NCBI GenBank assembly: GCA_027574665.1
Contig: CM050649.1
Coordinates: 68,724,150 to 68,788,149 of the forward strand
Source of the DNA: Rhynochetos jubatus
Taxonomy: Eukaryota; Chordata; Aves; Eurypygiformes; Rhynochetidae
DNA length: 64,000 nucleotides
Reading direction: 5' to 3'
Positions 49,031-61,625 of this stretch are shown piece after piece. Made by a program: the position numbers and the translations under genes. Position 1 is the first letter of the stretch; each line of letters opens with the position of its first letter. The notes under the pieces were generated by a model, which saw nothing but the letters and a program-made list of their open reading frames with translations, made no database searches and was not told the origin of the DNA.

Positions 49031-49175
49031 AATAGCATAGCATAGCATAGCATAGCATAGCATAGCATAGCATAGCATAGCATAGCATAGCATAGAATAG
49101 AATAGAATAGAATAGAATAGAATAGAATAGAATAGAATAGAATAGAATAGAATAGAATAGAATAGAATAGAATAA
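49031..49175 (-). repeat. Compound microsatellite (CATAG)12(AATAG)15 from a CR1 tail
   Basis: Twelve perfect CATAG units (49,036-49,095) are followed by fifteen perfect AATAG units (49,096-49,170), with a few partial units at the ends. The array touches the 3' end of the CR1 copy that begins at 49,176. The CR1 tail is built of CATAGAAT-type octamers in this orientation, and both pentamers are contained in that octamer. The array therefore most likely grew by slippage from the element's own tail. Confidence 0.95.
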
Positions 49176-49450
49176 TAGTCAGTTGGAAGGGACCTACAAT
49201 GATAACCTAGTCCAACTGCCTGACCACTGCAGGGCTGAGCAAGTTAAAGTATGTTATTAAGGGTATTTTCCAAGATTTGGGGCACCAACCACTTGTCTAG
49301 GAAGGTTGTTCCAATGTTTGACCACCCCCTTGGTAAAGAAATATTTATTTCTTTATTGCTCTCCTCTGGATACATTCAGGGACCTGAACATCCTTCTTAA
49401 ATTGTGGGGCCCAGAACTGCACACAGCAAGGGAGTTGTTGCTGACATGGA
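49176..49450 (-). mobile_element. CR1 LINE, 3'-end fragment
   Basis: The plus strand reads AGTTGGAAGGGACCTACAAT, then 'aacctagtccaactgcctga', then 'ttgttccaatgtttgaccac', 'ccttggtaaagaaatattta' and 'ggggcccagaactgcacaca'. This order is the reverse complement of a CR1 3' region, so the element points to the minus strand with its 3' end at 49,176. It is more diverged than the copies at 5.3 and 20.8 kb. The far boundary is uncertain and could extend to about 49,540. Confidence 0.9.
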
Positions 49451-52414
49451 GGAAATACGGGCAGGGGAGGCTGCCACAGAGAGCTACTTGTTTCAGAGCA
49501 CTTCATGTCTCCTCTTCTACTAAAGCATGTTAACTTCAAGGACAAGAAGAAAACTAATCAAAATCTTTCAATTTGCTACAGCTTCAGCTGATAACCAGTG
49601 AAGATGCTGGAAAGGCAGTGGGTCCCCAGGGTTGGGTGCTCACCAGGGGAGCTGTCAGGGCAGGACCTCACAGTCTTGTCCCACCCTGTCTTACACTGTC
49701 CCACTCTGGGCTGTGCAGCTCCAAGCTGACCCCAGAAAAAAAAAAAACAAACCAAAACACAGGAGAAGGGATGCCTACGGTGCCCCAAGGTGGAAGTTCA
49801 CAGTGAGCTACACAGCGTTGTGCCCATTCCTGGTACATACCGCGGAGCAACACCTTGTTTATTATGCATGTTGTGATGTTGCTGATGTGTATCCAGTGTC
49901 TCCAATCAATGTCATACATAGCACAATAGCTCGTGAAGCAATAGAGCTGTCAATGAAGGAAGTGGTAATGGACCACAATGGGAATTTTAATGCACGACAG
50001 GATCCATTACTGGAATAGTAATGGCCAGGATGAAGGTGGAACAGCAAATGTCAAATACAAATAGATGTGTGTGTGTATATACACACTTAGATGTATATAA
50101 CACTTACAAATACTCCTGTCTCCATAGTAGGTTTATAAACACACAATCTTAAAATACCATGTGCATTGTTTTTTAAGGTACATGATAATTTACCTTGGTC
50201 AGTTAATTTTTGGTTGTTTTGATTTTGGGGGTTTTTTTTCCTGACAATGTTATGATATAATCTGTGAATATTTATATGAGTTATTATAAGTTCTGAAGAT
50301 TTTGATGGGCTTCTAAGAAATTGGTCTGGATGTATGAGAACAGGGGACATGCTGAAGGAGGACAATGTAGTACACCAGCATTGTTAAAATAAAAAGTAAA
50401 CATGACAAAGAAAATATCAAACAAAACATTTTCTAAATGAAACATGGATGGCTGATTCAAAGATTATGTTTTCTAATGTATATAATATATATTAGCAAAT
50501 GTCTTGTTTCTGTTTTAATGTCCCTTATAGAGGCTTCCTACTGAGTATAATACAATAATTTATCTACTCATCCATCTGTCAAGGTTGTTACATTGTCACC
50601 CATGACTGTAGAATCAGAATACTAATATTTAATAGAAAATTGTACTTTTCCCACACAACCATTCCAAACACCACAGAAAATAGTTTTCTCTCATCCTCAC
50701 AGATTTGATTTCATCCTTGTTCATCTCTGTTCTGTATGATAGACTTTCATATATCGATTTCACACTATTTACTGCATATATTAAACATGTTTTCACGATG
50801 CTATTATGAACACATTCTTTTGGTACTAATTGCATTAAACACATTAAATCACACTATATATCCCTATTACCTCATGTTTGATTTTGACACAACTCATTAC
50901 CTAAGAACAGCACAACAAAGAAAGAGTTAAAAGTGCTTAAGCCATCATTCAGAAAATCCAGGTGCTGTGCAAAATGTTACCAGACAATGTAAAGGTCCTC
51001 CTTTTCCCACGTAGACCCCCAGAGCTGGGACTGACAATATGTGAAAGGATGTTTGCACGAGCTTTTTGTCTCTGTACAGGTTTTGCAGTCTTTCTAGAAG
51101 CTGCAGGAAAAGGCCAAAACAGACACTAGAAGTAAACCTCTGGCCTATTTTAAGAGGCACATTTAATGAGTTAATGCTGTCTCACCAGTGAAGCCCGAGC
51201 TAATACACCAATTTGAGTCATTACAGATCATAAGTAATTTTCATGAGACTATGGGTGTTAATTCCTTTCTCCTGGCTGAGTCCCTCCTTGTGTAATTGTA
51301 GTCTGCTTGCTTAACTTCCATTGCAGCTTCAGCTCTCTAATGTGCCCTTCTCTCTTTCTCATCCTCCAGCGTGTGCTGTTGAAAGCTGCTAGCTATCATA
51401 CGGCCTCACAATTTATCACATTGGTATCACCACCATGTATGTGGTTTAAACACAAGTATTGTGTAGTACTGCAAAGAATGTCACTAGTCCGATTCTCCTC
51501 CCATCACTAGATCAAGTTATATAAATATTGTAAGGACTTGAATGGGAAAATTCAGTACTTTAAGGGAATAATAAAACACACAGGTGTTATGGACCGTAAA
51601 ACCTTGTCCTTATAAACATAACGTGTGAACTCTTCTCAAGTTAAGCTGAGAAATATTGTCAGGTTTTGAAACAGGGAGAAAGGTTAATGAGGACTTAAGT
51701 ACAGTATTTACACGGAGAAATCATGGTATTGTTGCATTTCTGGTTTACTCTCAATTTTTAGTTTCTGTTCATAAATTTCCACATTTCCATGATTGAAATG
51801 AAATATCATTACAAATGCGATCTATTGACTCTTGATTTTGGGTTTGTGTTTTTTTTCATTTGTAAAAGCTGACAGCAAGAAAAGTCAATTAAGAAAATGT
51901 GATGTCTTGGAAAGACTGCTTAATTTTGTAGAGTCTATCAGAAAAAGATTGTCTAGACCAAATACAGTTCTGTTCATAGTAGAAAACTCTGAATTCCATT
52001 TGTTAGAAAGCCAGGAATTATCATAGTCAGGAAAAAACTCCAAATATCTAAAGCCAGAGAGCGGCAACGGAGGTCTCCAAGTAGCCTTTGTAGCCTTTGT
52101 TTCTTTTGTACCACAGAGAAGGAGCTGACATATGGCTCTGTCAAGTCACAGATCTGCTAATCACAACCCTCACAACCTCTGAACTTCATGGTACAGGAGG
52201 ATGACAAGTTTGGTTGTTATAGGTAATCATATCGACATGGTAGACATATATAGGTTAAGTTTATCACTCAGTCTTGCACAGAATAGATTTACCGAAGTAG
52301 AGCGATACAAAGTGTGTGTGACACAACTTGAATAGATTCAAAGTAGTTAACTGATCTCACAAATATTGCTGCAAATTGTGTGTTTCTATCAAGGTCTCAC
52401 AAAGATAAGCTGTG
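49451..52414. other. Unique non-coding sequence, no gene seen
   Basis: A GC-richer part (49,570-49,860) has overlapping frames of 77-128 codons on both strands without recognisable domains. A 16-bp perfect alternating palindrome GTGTGTATATACACAC lies at 50,071-50,086, and a short tandem of TAGCCTTTG at 52,082-52,099. No repeat family was recognised. Confidence 0.5.
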
Positions 52415-52815
52415 ACCGTTTATTATTTAACATCAACTACCAGGGAGAAAACATGAACTGGTGATTGACAAAGTTTGCAGATGACAGAAAGATTGGAGGA
52501 GAGGTAAATAATGATAAGAGTACAGCATTATTCCTTAGAGAGATTAGAACCCCTTGAGAAAATGGACCCCAGTTCATACAAAATACATTTCACTGCTGCA
52601 TACCTCTGTGTAGTACGGAGGTTGGGCATGCTTTTAGGATGGGGAATTCTGTTCTGAGAAGCAATGATGCTGAAAAAGACTTCGGGCTACAGTGGAGAAG
52701 CACCAGACTGTAACATTCCCATGCAGCTCCCTGGTTAGAAAGGCTAAGGTATGAAATCTGAATAAATAAACAAGGAATTTAGAGAAGCAGAGGTTATATC
52801 ACCTCTATTTGTCAT
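52415..52815 (+). mobile_element. Decayed CR1-type LINE, reverse transcriptase C-terminal part
   Basis: In one frame, LLFNI (52,420-52,434) is followed 12 codons later by KFADDRKIGGEVNND (52,471-52,515). LLFNI...FADD is the catalytic palm region of non-LTR reverse transcriptases of the CR1/L3 type, and FADD carries the two catalytic aspartates. Downstream, AEKDFG (from about 52,668) fits the next conserved stretch, and 'ggttatatcacctctatttg' (52,789-52,808) fits the family further on. An in-frame stop lies between LLFNI and FADD and more follow, so the copy is dead. It is the oldest-looking transposon in the window. Boundaries are approximate. Confidence 0.75.
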
Positions 52816-55800
52816 TAAAGATCACTGAAAGTGATTGCTGACAGATCTGTGAACAGTTTAAGTCTTCCATAGCCAAAACCAGAGCTGTTTTGAGTAGACA
52901 TAAGTGATGTGACATGTTTCTGTCCACCTAGGTATGGTCAGAAATTAAGTGTTTCAAGGCTCCTACTCAGGACTAGGAGTTTGGAGTGCACACCCTGTAA
53001 AAATTCAGTGATACAGGTTTAAATGTGCTGTTCTGGAGACGATTCCTTTTTCTCTTCTCTGCCAGAACTTGTTCTCCCAGGATCTTCTTAGATATACTGT
53101 GCACAGGAAAGACAAAATCAGAAGAGAATTAATTTTTAAAATGCATATGGATAGTCACATAGCATTTTCACTATTTGTCTTTTTTATTAATAAGTCAGTG
53201 AACAACACTTCGTCTCCTCGACTACAGCTAGACACTTAAGTCGCTTTGCAACGATTCAGCAAGAATCATTCTATTTATTTCAGGTATTAAGTGTCTATCA
53301 CTTTGATATCTAAGCACCTACCTGAATATTACACTTCATAATATTGAAAGAACATAGAAATGTTGCAGCACAATCTGTCTGTATTTACTGTATGGCAGCT
53401 TAATCACTGATTAAATACTAGTAACAATATGAAGATTGACATATGAGCCACAGGAGAAAGAAAAGTTAACTGCACAAGGGTGAATTGCTGTAACTAAGAA
53501 TTGCTTCTGTCCTATTCAGAGCATGATCTTCAGCAAGGGAACTGGCTTTCTTTTTTGAGTTGTCCCCTTGAATTCCACAAAACTAATCAAATGAGGAGGG
53601 TGAACCGATTTTTTTGTCAGCAGTACTTCTGCTGACAGCCAGGAGATCAGATATTGTCCTTTAGAATACTACTCACTTTTAAAAACCAGAGTTCTGAGTG
53701 GAAAAGGAAATAGTACTTACCCACAGTTTGAAGGTTTAACTTTGACTGTCCCTTGACTTTACATAAGTGTAAAGACATAGGGTTCCCATGAACCCTTATA
53801 AATTCTGTCCAAAACATTGCATACTTGGGCATTTGGGCTGCATCTACATAGCTGCAAGTCATACACAAAGAAAGCTTTCTCTACAACACCCACTATTTAA
53901 ATCTGATCAATGGATCTGATGATAGAGATCTAAAGGATTAAAATATGGGGCTATGATCCACCGTAGAAAAGAGAAAAACACGTTAACATTAGGTTTACAC
54001 TGTTCTCTATGGATAGAAAGCCAACAAAAGTACAGGTTGGTCTCACCATTGCAGAACTGCTGTTGCAAGGAATTTCTGACAGGCAGAAGGGGCAGATAAG
54101 TATTAAATAAATGCAGAATTTCAGGGAAATAATAGAACAGAATTAAGTTGTTCTGAAAATTAACCGATAATTTTCAACAGATCAAGTTCTTCTGTGATAT
54201 ACATTTAAGAATTAAACTTAAATTAGCTCTTTAAAGTGGCCGTGTGACTTTAATTATTCAAAATGTACACAAATTTAATGAGTTTTTAAATATTAAAACT
54301 ATTCTCTATTGTCAGTACTGTGAGCTCTTAATTTACAGAGCAATTAAGTCAGGACCCTCATTTATCAGTACATGTGCGTTGGTTGAAAACATAGTCAGTT
54401 TTTATTAATTGATGCTATAGAAATACTGAGGTAAAATTAATGTGTGTGCTTCAGAGGTCATGCTGGCGATAGTAGGTAGCTAGCAAGGAGCAAGACGTGA
54501 GATAAATAAGTAACTGCTGTTCCCTGATTACACTAGAGATAGCTGAAATATTAAGTGGCACAATGGGCACTATGCTTAGCCAAAATGCTTGCAAACAAAT
54601 GCCCCCTGAGTTTTCTCTGGCAAGCATCTGTCATGGCAGTAGCTGCGAAATAGGGAAACTTCAAAGCTTTAGTTTCTGATTATTAGCAGTGTGTGTAGTG
54701 TAATGTTCTTACATTTTTATGTAAACTCAGAGTTGATGAGCTGAGAGGGTAGAATTAAAAAATACTTCAGCTTGCCTTTGTTCTTTGGGACACGGCTGAC
54801 AGGAATGTTAGCAGCTAGGAGTCTCCCGAGTGTCTATCAACTTGTGAATTACAGGGAGTATGGGGGCCAAATTTGCAAAAGAATCAGGTGAATAGCTACA
54901 GAATTGGAGCACATTATTTTTATTTTTTTTTCTACTTTTTCCCTGCACCCACTGGTGCATCTACAAAAGCTCTGTGATGGCACAAAAAGTGACTGGAAAG
55001 TAGGTTAGGCATAAATAGAGCACAGCCTGGGTGCACAGAGATTGTGGGATACCACTGGTGCACTGCAAAACATTAGCCCCTTTACTGCTTGCACTTTTGG
55101 AATACCCTTCACATCTCTGCTATCCCACTACCATTTAACCAGTAAATTAAAATTTACAGTGGAGACATTCAAAAAAACAATGCAAGATTTTAAAAAAGGA
55201 GAAAAATCTGGCCAGGCCCTCCTGCTTTCCAGGGTTGTGTTTGGAGTAAAAACTTTAAAAGGATTATATTTAAAATATTAAACGATGCTGTTATTGGGAG
55301 TCTCTTCCATGGATCCAAAAGGCAGTTCAGAATGGAAGACCTTCATTTCTTTTGTAGTGTCTCTCATGTAAAAGCAGAAACGGTTTCAGCTTGCCCAAAT
55401 GCCCTCCTGGCCTGTGCTACACGAATGCACACACCTTGCTGGTTAGCCTGTGGGAAAAGGTGGGAAACTTAAAACTTCCTTAAGCCCTCTGGTTAGGGCG
55501 TGTCTTTTTGCAAATCCTGATACGTTATTGAAGAAGTTCTGGTCTTCTCTTTGGTTGCCAAAGAATTTGAATAGATTAGAGAGGAACAATTTATCTTTTA
55601 AGAGACCAGGCCTTCTTATGCCATGGTTGGTTAAAATATTTTATTTTTAGTTATTGTTTCAGATGATTTATCTTACACTGGAGTAAGGTCAATTGATCTG
55701 TGATTCTTCAGATTGCCTGTGTGCCTTTTTGAAGACCTTGTGAGACATTATGGTCAATTTTATGGAAGAGTGTGTTTCTCCTAATTGACTATTTGAATGT

Positions 55801-57929
55801 TTATTTGGAACGGTTACAATGGATGATCCTAGTGATTTTTTTTTTTGTTGTTCTTTGTCAGTTTCTTTAAGTTTCTTTTCTTTTGACAACTTGATCTCTG
55901 ATATCGCCTTGTGTTTATTATCTGAAAATAATTGGCTTAGAGAAAAGCATGTCTGTAGTGAATGCAGATGCAAAGAAATTGCTTCATTTTTATGCAATAT
56001 TCATAATTGTTCTCTTTATCTTTAGTGGTCCAGTCTCTGACCAAACCATTTGCAAGCTCTTTGAAATTGTGTATGTGTTACTACATGTGTTGGGTGAAAG
56101 GATGAAGGGGATGTACTTGTAATTCAGAGACAGGAAAGTAGTGCGGAATCCCTCCTGATTATTTACCAATCAGCTTCTCCAAGTCCTTTCCCTCCTCTTT
56201 ATTCACTCTCCAACCTGTTTACTTTTGATTTGAAATATGGGGTCAATGGGCTGCTGCTGATACAGGGGTAGGATATGATTCCTGCAATCATCCCACTTAT
56301 TTTAGGAACCAAAGGTATTTTGCCCATTAATAAATGCCAACGAAGTAGTTTTAATTGCTCCTGCAGTTTTCCTTGATATGGTGAACAATACTGAGACCAA
56401 TGCTAGATTATTTCTGATTTGGGAATGCATCAGTCTTAATGTTACTGTATATGTTCCTGCGTCCTTTCATTTGTGTATCTCAAAACTTCTCTGTCGTGAT
56501 CTGTCTTATACACATAGTTCCAGGCCAAGACAATGAACTTTTAGCTGTACAGCTGCTAAGAGAGGGACCACCAGTACTTTGACACTTTCTACAGAGGGTG
56601 GAGAACCTAGTCTTCTTGAGTATACAAATGCTTTGTTCATTTTTTAATGATGTATTGGCTGTACACACCCAAAAGGGAAAAAAAAACAACCTTAGCTTAA
56701 ATATTGTGTTCACCTCCCAGTCCCAGGAATTTTGTACTTACTTTAAAGTATTTTCATCCCCTTTTCCTTACTACTGACCTGTCCATTTTGAGTCTGGACA
56801 TAGCCACAATAGAGAACCAGGCAGGCGGAGCACCTAAAGCTATCTAAAATGCTTGGCTTGGATTTAGGAGTATAGACAGAACACATTTTCTCACAAGGCT
56901 GCTATTAGACAAAACACACTTCTCCTTCAAGACACGTGTTACATGTAATCTTGACCTTACTTAAAGCTAAATTTCCCCTTTAATTTCTGCATTTCAGAGT
57001 ATGTCAGGGAATTTCAGGATCTTAATCATAACCACTGAGCCAAAGTGTTCTCTTATGCTTCAGTATATGTGTATGTCAGGCTACTTTTAAACAGCAAGTG
57101 ACATACCTCTTTACAATAATTTAAGAAATGGTCCTCTTCACAGACTGTTTCATGCATCAGTGTACAGCGTACCGTGATACAACTCAACCCAGAACCAGTG
57201 TCTGAACTGGGTGTGGAGCCAAACCATTCCCTGTTTTGTCTGATCCCGGTGATTCCTGCAATCCACAGAGACTACAGGCAAAACAGGCATGTGGCAAATG
57301 CCACAGAAACAGACCTTGCCGTTTCAAGGATCTAACAGCTTCAGAAGGACTGGTAAAGGAGGGAGTTATGCTCAAGAGTTGATGTGATTTGTTCAAGGCC
57401 ATGCAATAGTCCCATGGCAGATCCAGGCATTCAGGAACACTGTCACAGCAATCGGTGCCTTGCACACTGTCTTTCCAGGCAGTGAAAGCTCTCTGCCATT
57501 AAAAATAAAGTTCAGCATATGAGTCATTAGAATGCTCCATTTACTAAGGATTTTCCTCAGTAACAATAATGTTGGTGCAAATAGATGGAGAGATTAAATG
57601 GCTTCAGATGGATCTGACACCTACTTTTCACCGTTAGTCTCTATTTCTTTGGTCTATGGAGTATTAGCAAAGATGCACAAACATCTAGAGCAAACATCCA
57701 GTCTCTTGGTCTGCTGGTAAACGTGGAGCTGAAGCACAGCAAAGGCGTTTCTTAAGTTTATCTACATGACCCCTGAAGAATATTACATCTGACTGCACTA
57801 TACACTTTCCCATCTGCTCCAGGCTGGATGGTAGCCTCTTCCTCGTGACACCTTTCACTGCAACCAAGTTCCTGACTAAAGAAATAAAGTGGCTCCATCC
57901 ATTCCCAGCAGTTAAGGTTAAAGAGATGC
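52816..57929. other. Unique non-coding sequence, no gene seen
   Basis: AT-rich, with frames of at most 102 codons (55,689-55,997, minus) and no domains. No repeat family was recognised. Nothing supports an exon. Confidence 0.5.
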
Positions 57930-58640
57930 ACTTGGTTCTAAATCTCAGCTGCTAACGCTCTCTTGACCTTTGACTCGCCTTAGCACGGCGAAGTTTGATG
58001 GGCCCATGCCAAGCCGTCTTCTGTAACCCATGAGTTGGTTAATATACTCCCATTTCTCATTCAGACAGCCAACAGAGGCAAAAAAGGCAGCAGGGCAACA
58101 AATGCTGTCTCCTGCAAATGCTCGGTAATAAATTGCTCTTTCACTAGTGCAGAAGACAGATTTTTCTTTCTTTTGCCTCTTTCCTCCTTTTGCACAGAAG
58201 TCACCAATGGGAAGCTCGCTTTCCCACCTGGCCCCAGCTGACTGTGCCCATAAATTTGCCTATGCAGTGCCTGTTTACGGGTCGCTGACGGAACACGGAG
58301 ACGGGTACGTTTTCTAAGCACCGGGTAGATAATCATGGTAATTGATGTTTGGAGCCGCTCGCTCCTAGGAGCATAGGGTCTCTTTCTCCCAGTGAGGCCC
58401 TGCTCCATGTTATCAGTCCAGCCCATAATTAAATATCACTCTTTTACAATATGTTTCAGGCTCCTTAATGAGTCTAAAGCAGAAATAGTCACCTCTTTCC
58501 CCTTTGAGCTTTATTTGCTTGTTATTAAACAATGTTATTGAGCTGCCTTCTTTCTCTGTGTTGCCAAACCTGCATCATTTCCGTTTTATAATTGCACAAT
58601 TAGAGTCAGTGCTTTGCTTTCATACATCAGCAGGACCTGA
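57930..58640. promoter_or_regulatory. Candidate conserved enhancer, CpG-rich core
   Basis: The core at 58,278-58,361 holds nine CpGs in 84 bp in an otherwise CpG-poor window. Next to it lie GATAATC and GGTAATTGATG (58,327-58,346), TAAT-type homeodomain words. Flanks carry CCTTTGAGCTTTATT and TTAAACAATG (58,503-58,533, TCF/SOX-like) and CCCATAATTAAATATC near 58,423. There is no repeat character. A minus-strand frame of 121 codons (58,061-58,426) spans it but has no recognised domain. The combination is typical of developmental enhancers retained across vertebrates. Function and conservation are inferred, not shown. Confidence 0.4.
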
Positions 58641-58678
58641 GAGAGAAAGAGAGAGAGAGAGAGAGAAAGGGGAAAAAA
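58639..58678 (+). repeat. (GA)n-rich 40-nt pure purine tract
   Basis: An unbroken purine run made chiefly of GA dinucleotides with a few AAA/GGGG interruptions. It sits at the downstream edge of the candidate enhancer. GA tracts can bind GAGA-type factors or adopt triplex structure. Confidence 0.93.
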
Positions 58679-59067
58679 TCAGGTGTTCACAGACAACTCA
58701 AATGCATCTTATTTTCATTAACTACCAGATTTTGCAAAATGGGAAGCTATTTATCATGATCTGTTTTCTACCACCAGCCACCCCCACCACCTCACTCTGG
58801 TGACTTTCGCTATGACCTTGTGCTGTATTGTTAAGGGTCCAATTTGCTCATTGTTACTTGCCTGCGTAATTCTATGCACCTCCCCCACCATCCTTTTTTT
58901 TTTTTTTTCCCAAGCAAAATCCAGTCATTTATATTCTGAGACTAAATGGTATTCCTCCTCCCCTTCAGCCTCCCCCAAAAAGGGGAAAAAAAAAAAACCC
59001 AAGCTCTAGCAAGCCATATAACACTAGTAATTCCTTCTAACAAATTTCCACAGATCCCCCCCTCCTT
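58679..59067. other. Pyrimidine- and C-rich non-coding sequence
   Basis: Contains C-rich words (CCACCAGCCACCCCCACCAC near 58,770), a T15 run at 58,894-58,908 and a short A run near 58,987. No gene. Confidence 0.5.
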
Positions 59068-59129
59068 ACACACATGCACACACTCTCTCTCTTTCTCTCT
59101 CACACACATACTCTCTCACACGCACACCC
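59068..59129 (+). repeat. Mixed (CA)n/(CT)n simple repeat
   Basis: Alternating ACAC and CTCT blocks over about 60 bp, imperfect. With the GA tract at 58.64 kb and the T runs nearby it makes this kilobase unusually rich in simple sequence. Confidence 0.85.
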
Positions 59130-61587
59130 TTAAGCTGCTCTAAGCAGTGTATTAAGTAGCTGAAGAAAATCCATTCACATTCTGCTGTGTCGCTTTCTTC
59201 TCAAGTCATGAACCCATCACAGACTTTTTCTAGCTGTAGGTTGCCACGGTGAAGATTTACAATGCCAGTTATTCATACATCTGCCTTCTCTTTTTTCCCC
59301 CCTTATTCTTAAATCCCTTGGGCGAGGGCAACCTTGATACTGAGACTCGTAAAATTCATGCAGGCTTATCATCCTTGGTGAAGGCTTCAGGCATGCATTA
59401 CCGTATCCAACCGCCTGCTCAGCGCCATGACAGAACTGGGCCTATAGCTTTTATTCCTAACAGGGGGAAAAATGTATTAATGTGCTAAATGGTAAAGAAA
59501 GCTTAAATGTTTTGAGGAAGAAAACAATAGCTAGCATTATCCATTTCTCGTAATGATTTATAATTTTGTTTTAATTACTCTAGTCCCCATAGAATAGTAT
59601 AAATTTGAAGCCTTTTCTTTTTTATTTTTTTAAAGCACCCTTTAATTTGTATGAAACAGTGTTCTGAAAGTCCAATCACACTGCAGTGGGGAAGTACAGT
59701 ACTAACACAGCCTCTGAACTCCACATCAAAGTAATGAATACAAAAATCTGGAATGAAGTTTAAATGTAAATATTAAAGCCTTTCCTTTTTTTTTTTTTTC
59801 CCTGATTTTTTTTTTTTTCTGTATTTCTAAAGACTTCCCACAGGAAGAAATACTTTCTGAAAGGGAGGTGGAGGGAAAGTGGATGTATCGATTTTACAAA
59901 ATAAAAACAAAAAAAATAAAAGTCGAAGAATCCTAAACAAATTGCAAGTGTTCAGTTACAAAGCCACAGGTTAAACATGGAGTCTGCAAAAATGCAAATC
60001 ACCATGATTATAATTTTAATATAATCTTAATGTAATAGAACATTAATCACATTTTTATATTTATCTGTTCTTTTCTGAGGATTACTCCTACAGAGTATTG
60101 AGCGATCCTCTATAGTGAGCTCAGGTGTGAAAACCAGAGGGTTCTGTTTCAGAGTTTGGTTTTGTTTCTCTGTTTTCAATAGGCCAAAATCATGTGAAAA
60201 CCTCTCAGGCTTTCAAGGAGACAGATAGCCTGATGCTGTGTTTAAAGACCTGCACACCTCTTCTGTTGGTTTGTTTGGCTGGGGTTTCTTTGCATGAATG
60301 TGTGCATTTCTCACTCTGTTGTTTCATTTTACTATGTATACTATGTATTTTGAAATTGGTCATGATTTTAGGAAGCTGAACAGTGCAATTGAACTCTGAG
60401 CATCCTAAAAAATTCTTTCAACATGCTTATGCCTGTGCAAGTGAAGCCAACATAGCTAGAATGGGTGAGAGTTACAGTGAGAAAGGTATGAAGCTGGAGT
60501 GCTTGATTCAGAAGATGCCTAGGTGTGTTTTTTCTGGAAAATTGTGACTTGCAGTTTCAGAAAGAAGTGGTTTTGAAGACACAAAATTATTCAACGAGAA
60601 ATGAAACCTCATGTCCTTTGAGAAGTCACACCCCATTATCCTCATCCTTTTTTCCCCTTTTGCTTTTTATTGTTGCTTTAAATGTTTCAAAACTGTTTCA
60701 GCCATTATGCTGTCAAAAGTGTCTTTTCAATCTCAGATCCATATCTTCTGACATCCTCAGACAGCTACAACAGAAAAGAAGACTTGTGTTGATGTTACTC
60801 AGTCAGCATTAAGTTGTCACATGTGCTGTCTCACTTCAGCTCGGTAGTGATGCCTAGAGCCCACTCATACCACCATCTGCCTGCACAGAGGTGACATCCC
60901 TTTTGCATGATGAAGCACTATTTACAGGGCTCCACTCCCAGGTCCACAGAGCTCTGTCAGCAGCGCATCCTACTCAGCGGGTCACCTATAATCACCTGTG
61001 AGCAGCATTTCGCAGCAAAATAGCCATGAAACACTTATAATGCTTTGAATCAAAGGCACAAAGACAAATTTCTATGTTGATACATCACCAGTGAGGCAGC
61101 TGGTGGCTGTTCTTCTACTTACATTGGTTTTACAAAGGGGTTAAAAAAGTTGTGGTTTCCAAATGCACTCTAAAATTACCTCAGGGTCATTCATCTTTCC
61201 TGACTAGGGGAGGTGCTTTTTGGCCACCTCTTTCCCATGGAAGGGGGCACTCCACAGTGCACCCCAACTGGGAATTCACATTCCCTGCATAGAAACCGCA
61301 GAGCAGAGAAGAGGAGTTCTGTTCACCCAACAAACTTCATGCTGATTTACACTACGAGGTGGCTGAGGCACAAAGGCAGATCTTTGCACGAGGACATGTC
61401 CCTGGGTCCCACAGCTCTTGGGGGTCTCCCTACTCTAGGCGTGAAATGTGAGCTCAGCCTGTTAGGAGGGATGGATGCACCTGCAGTACCTGCATCAGAA
61501 GACATTGCTGCTTTGTCTTAGCGAGGCATCTGCTGATGTCAGTATTCCACCATGCTTCTTGCTGAAGCCCTTTCCTAGGCCAAGGGG
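59130..61587. other. Unique non-coding sequence, no gene seen
   Basis: T runs lie at 59,786-59,799 and 59,806-59,818. Frames are at most 102 codons (61,213-61,521, plus), with no domain. No repeat family was recognised. Confidence 0.5.
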
Positions 61588-61625
61588 CTCAGAGGATCAT
61601 CAAGTCCAATCCCTTCAAGCACAGG
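61588..61625 (-). mobile_element. Possible short CR1 fragment
   Basis: The phrase GGATCATCAAGTCCAATCCC resembles a common line of the reverse-complemented CR1 3' region. The flanking sequence is too diverged to extend the match, so this is a weak call and may be coincidence. Confidence 0.3.

Noticed and set aside
48885..49088. Minus-strand frame with a repeating Met-Leu-Cys-Tyr-Ala product
   Set aside because: It is the (CATAG)n array read as protein, not a gene.
58061..58426. 121-codon minus-strand frame over the CpG-rich element
   Set aside because: No domain recognised; the sequence features fit regulatory DNA better than coding sequence.
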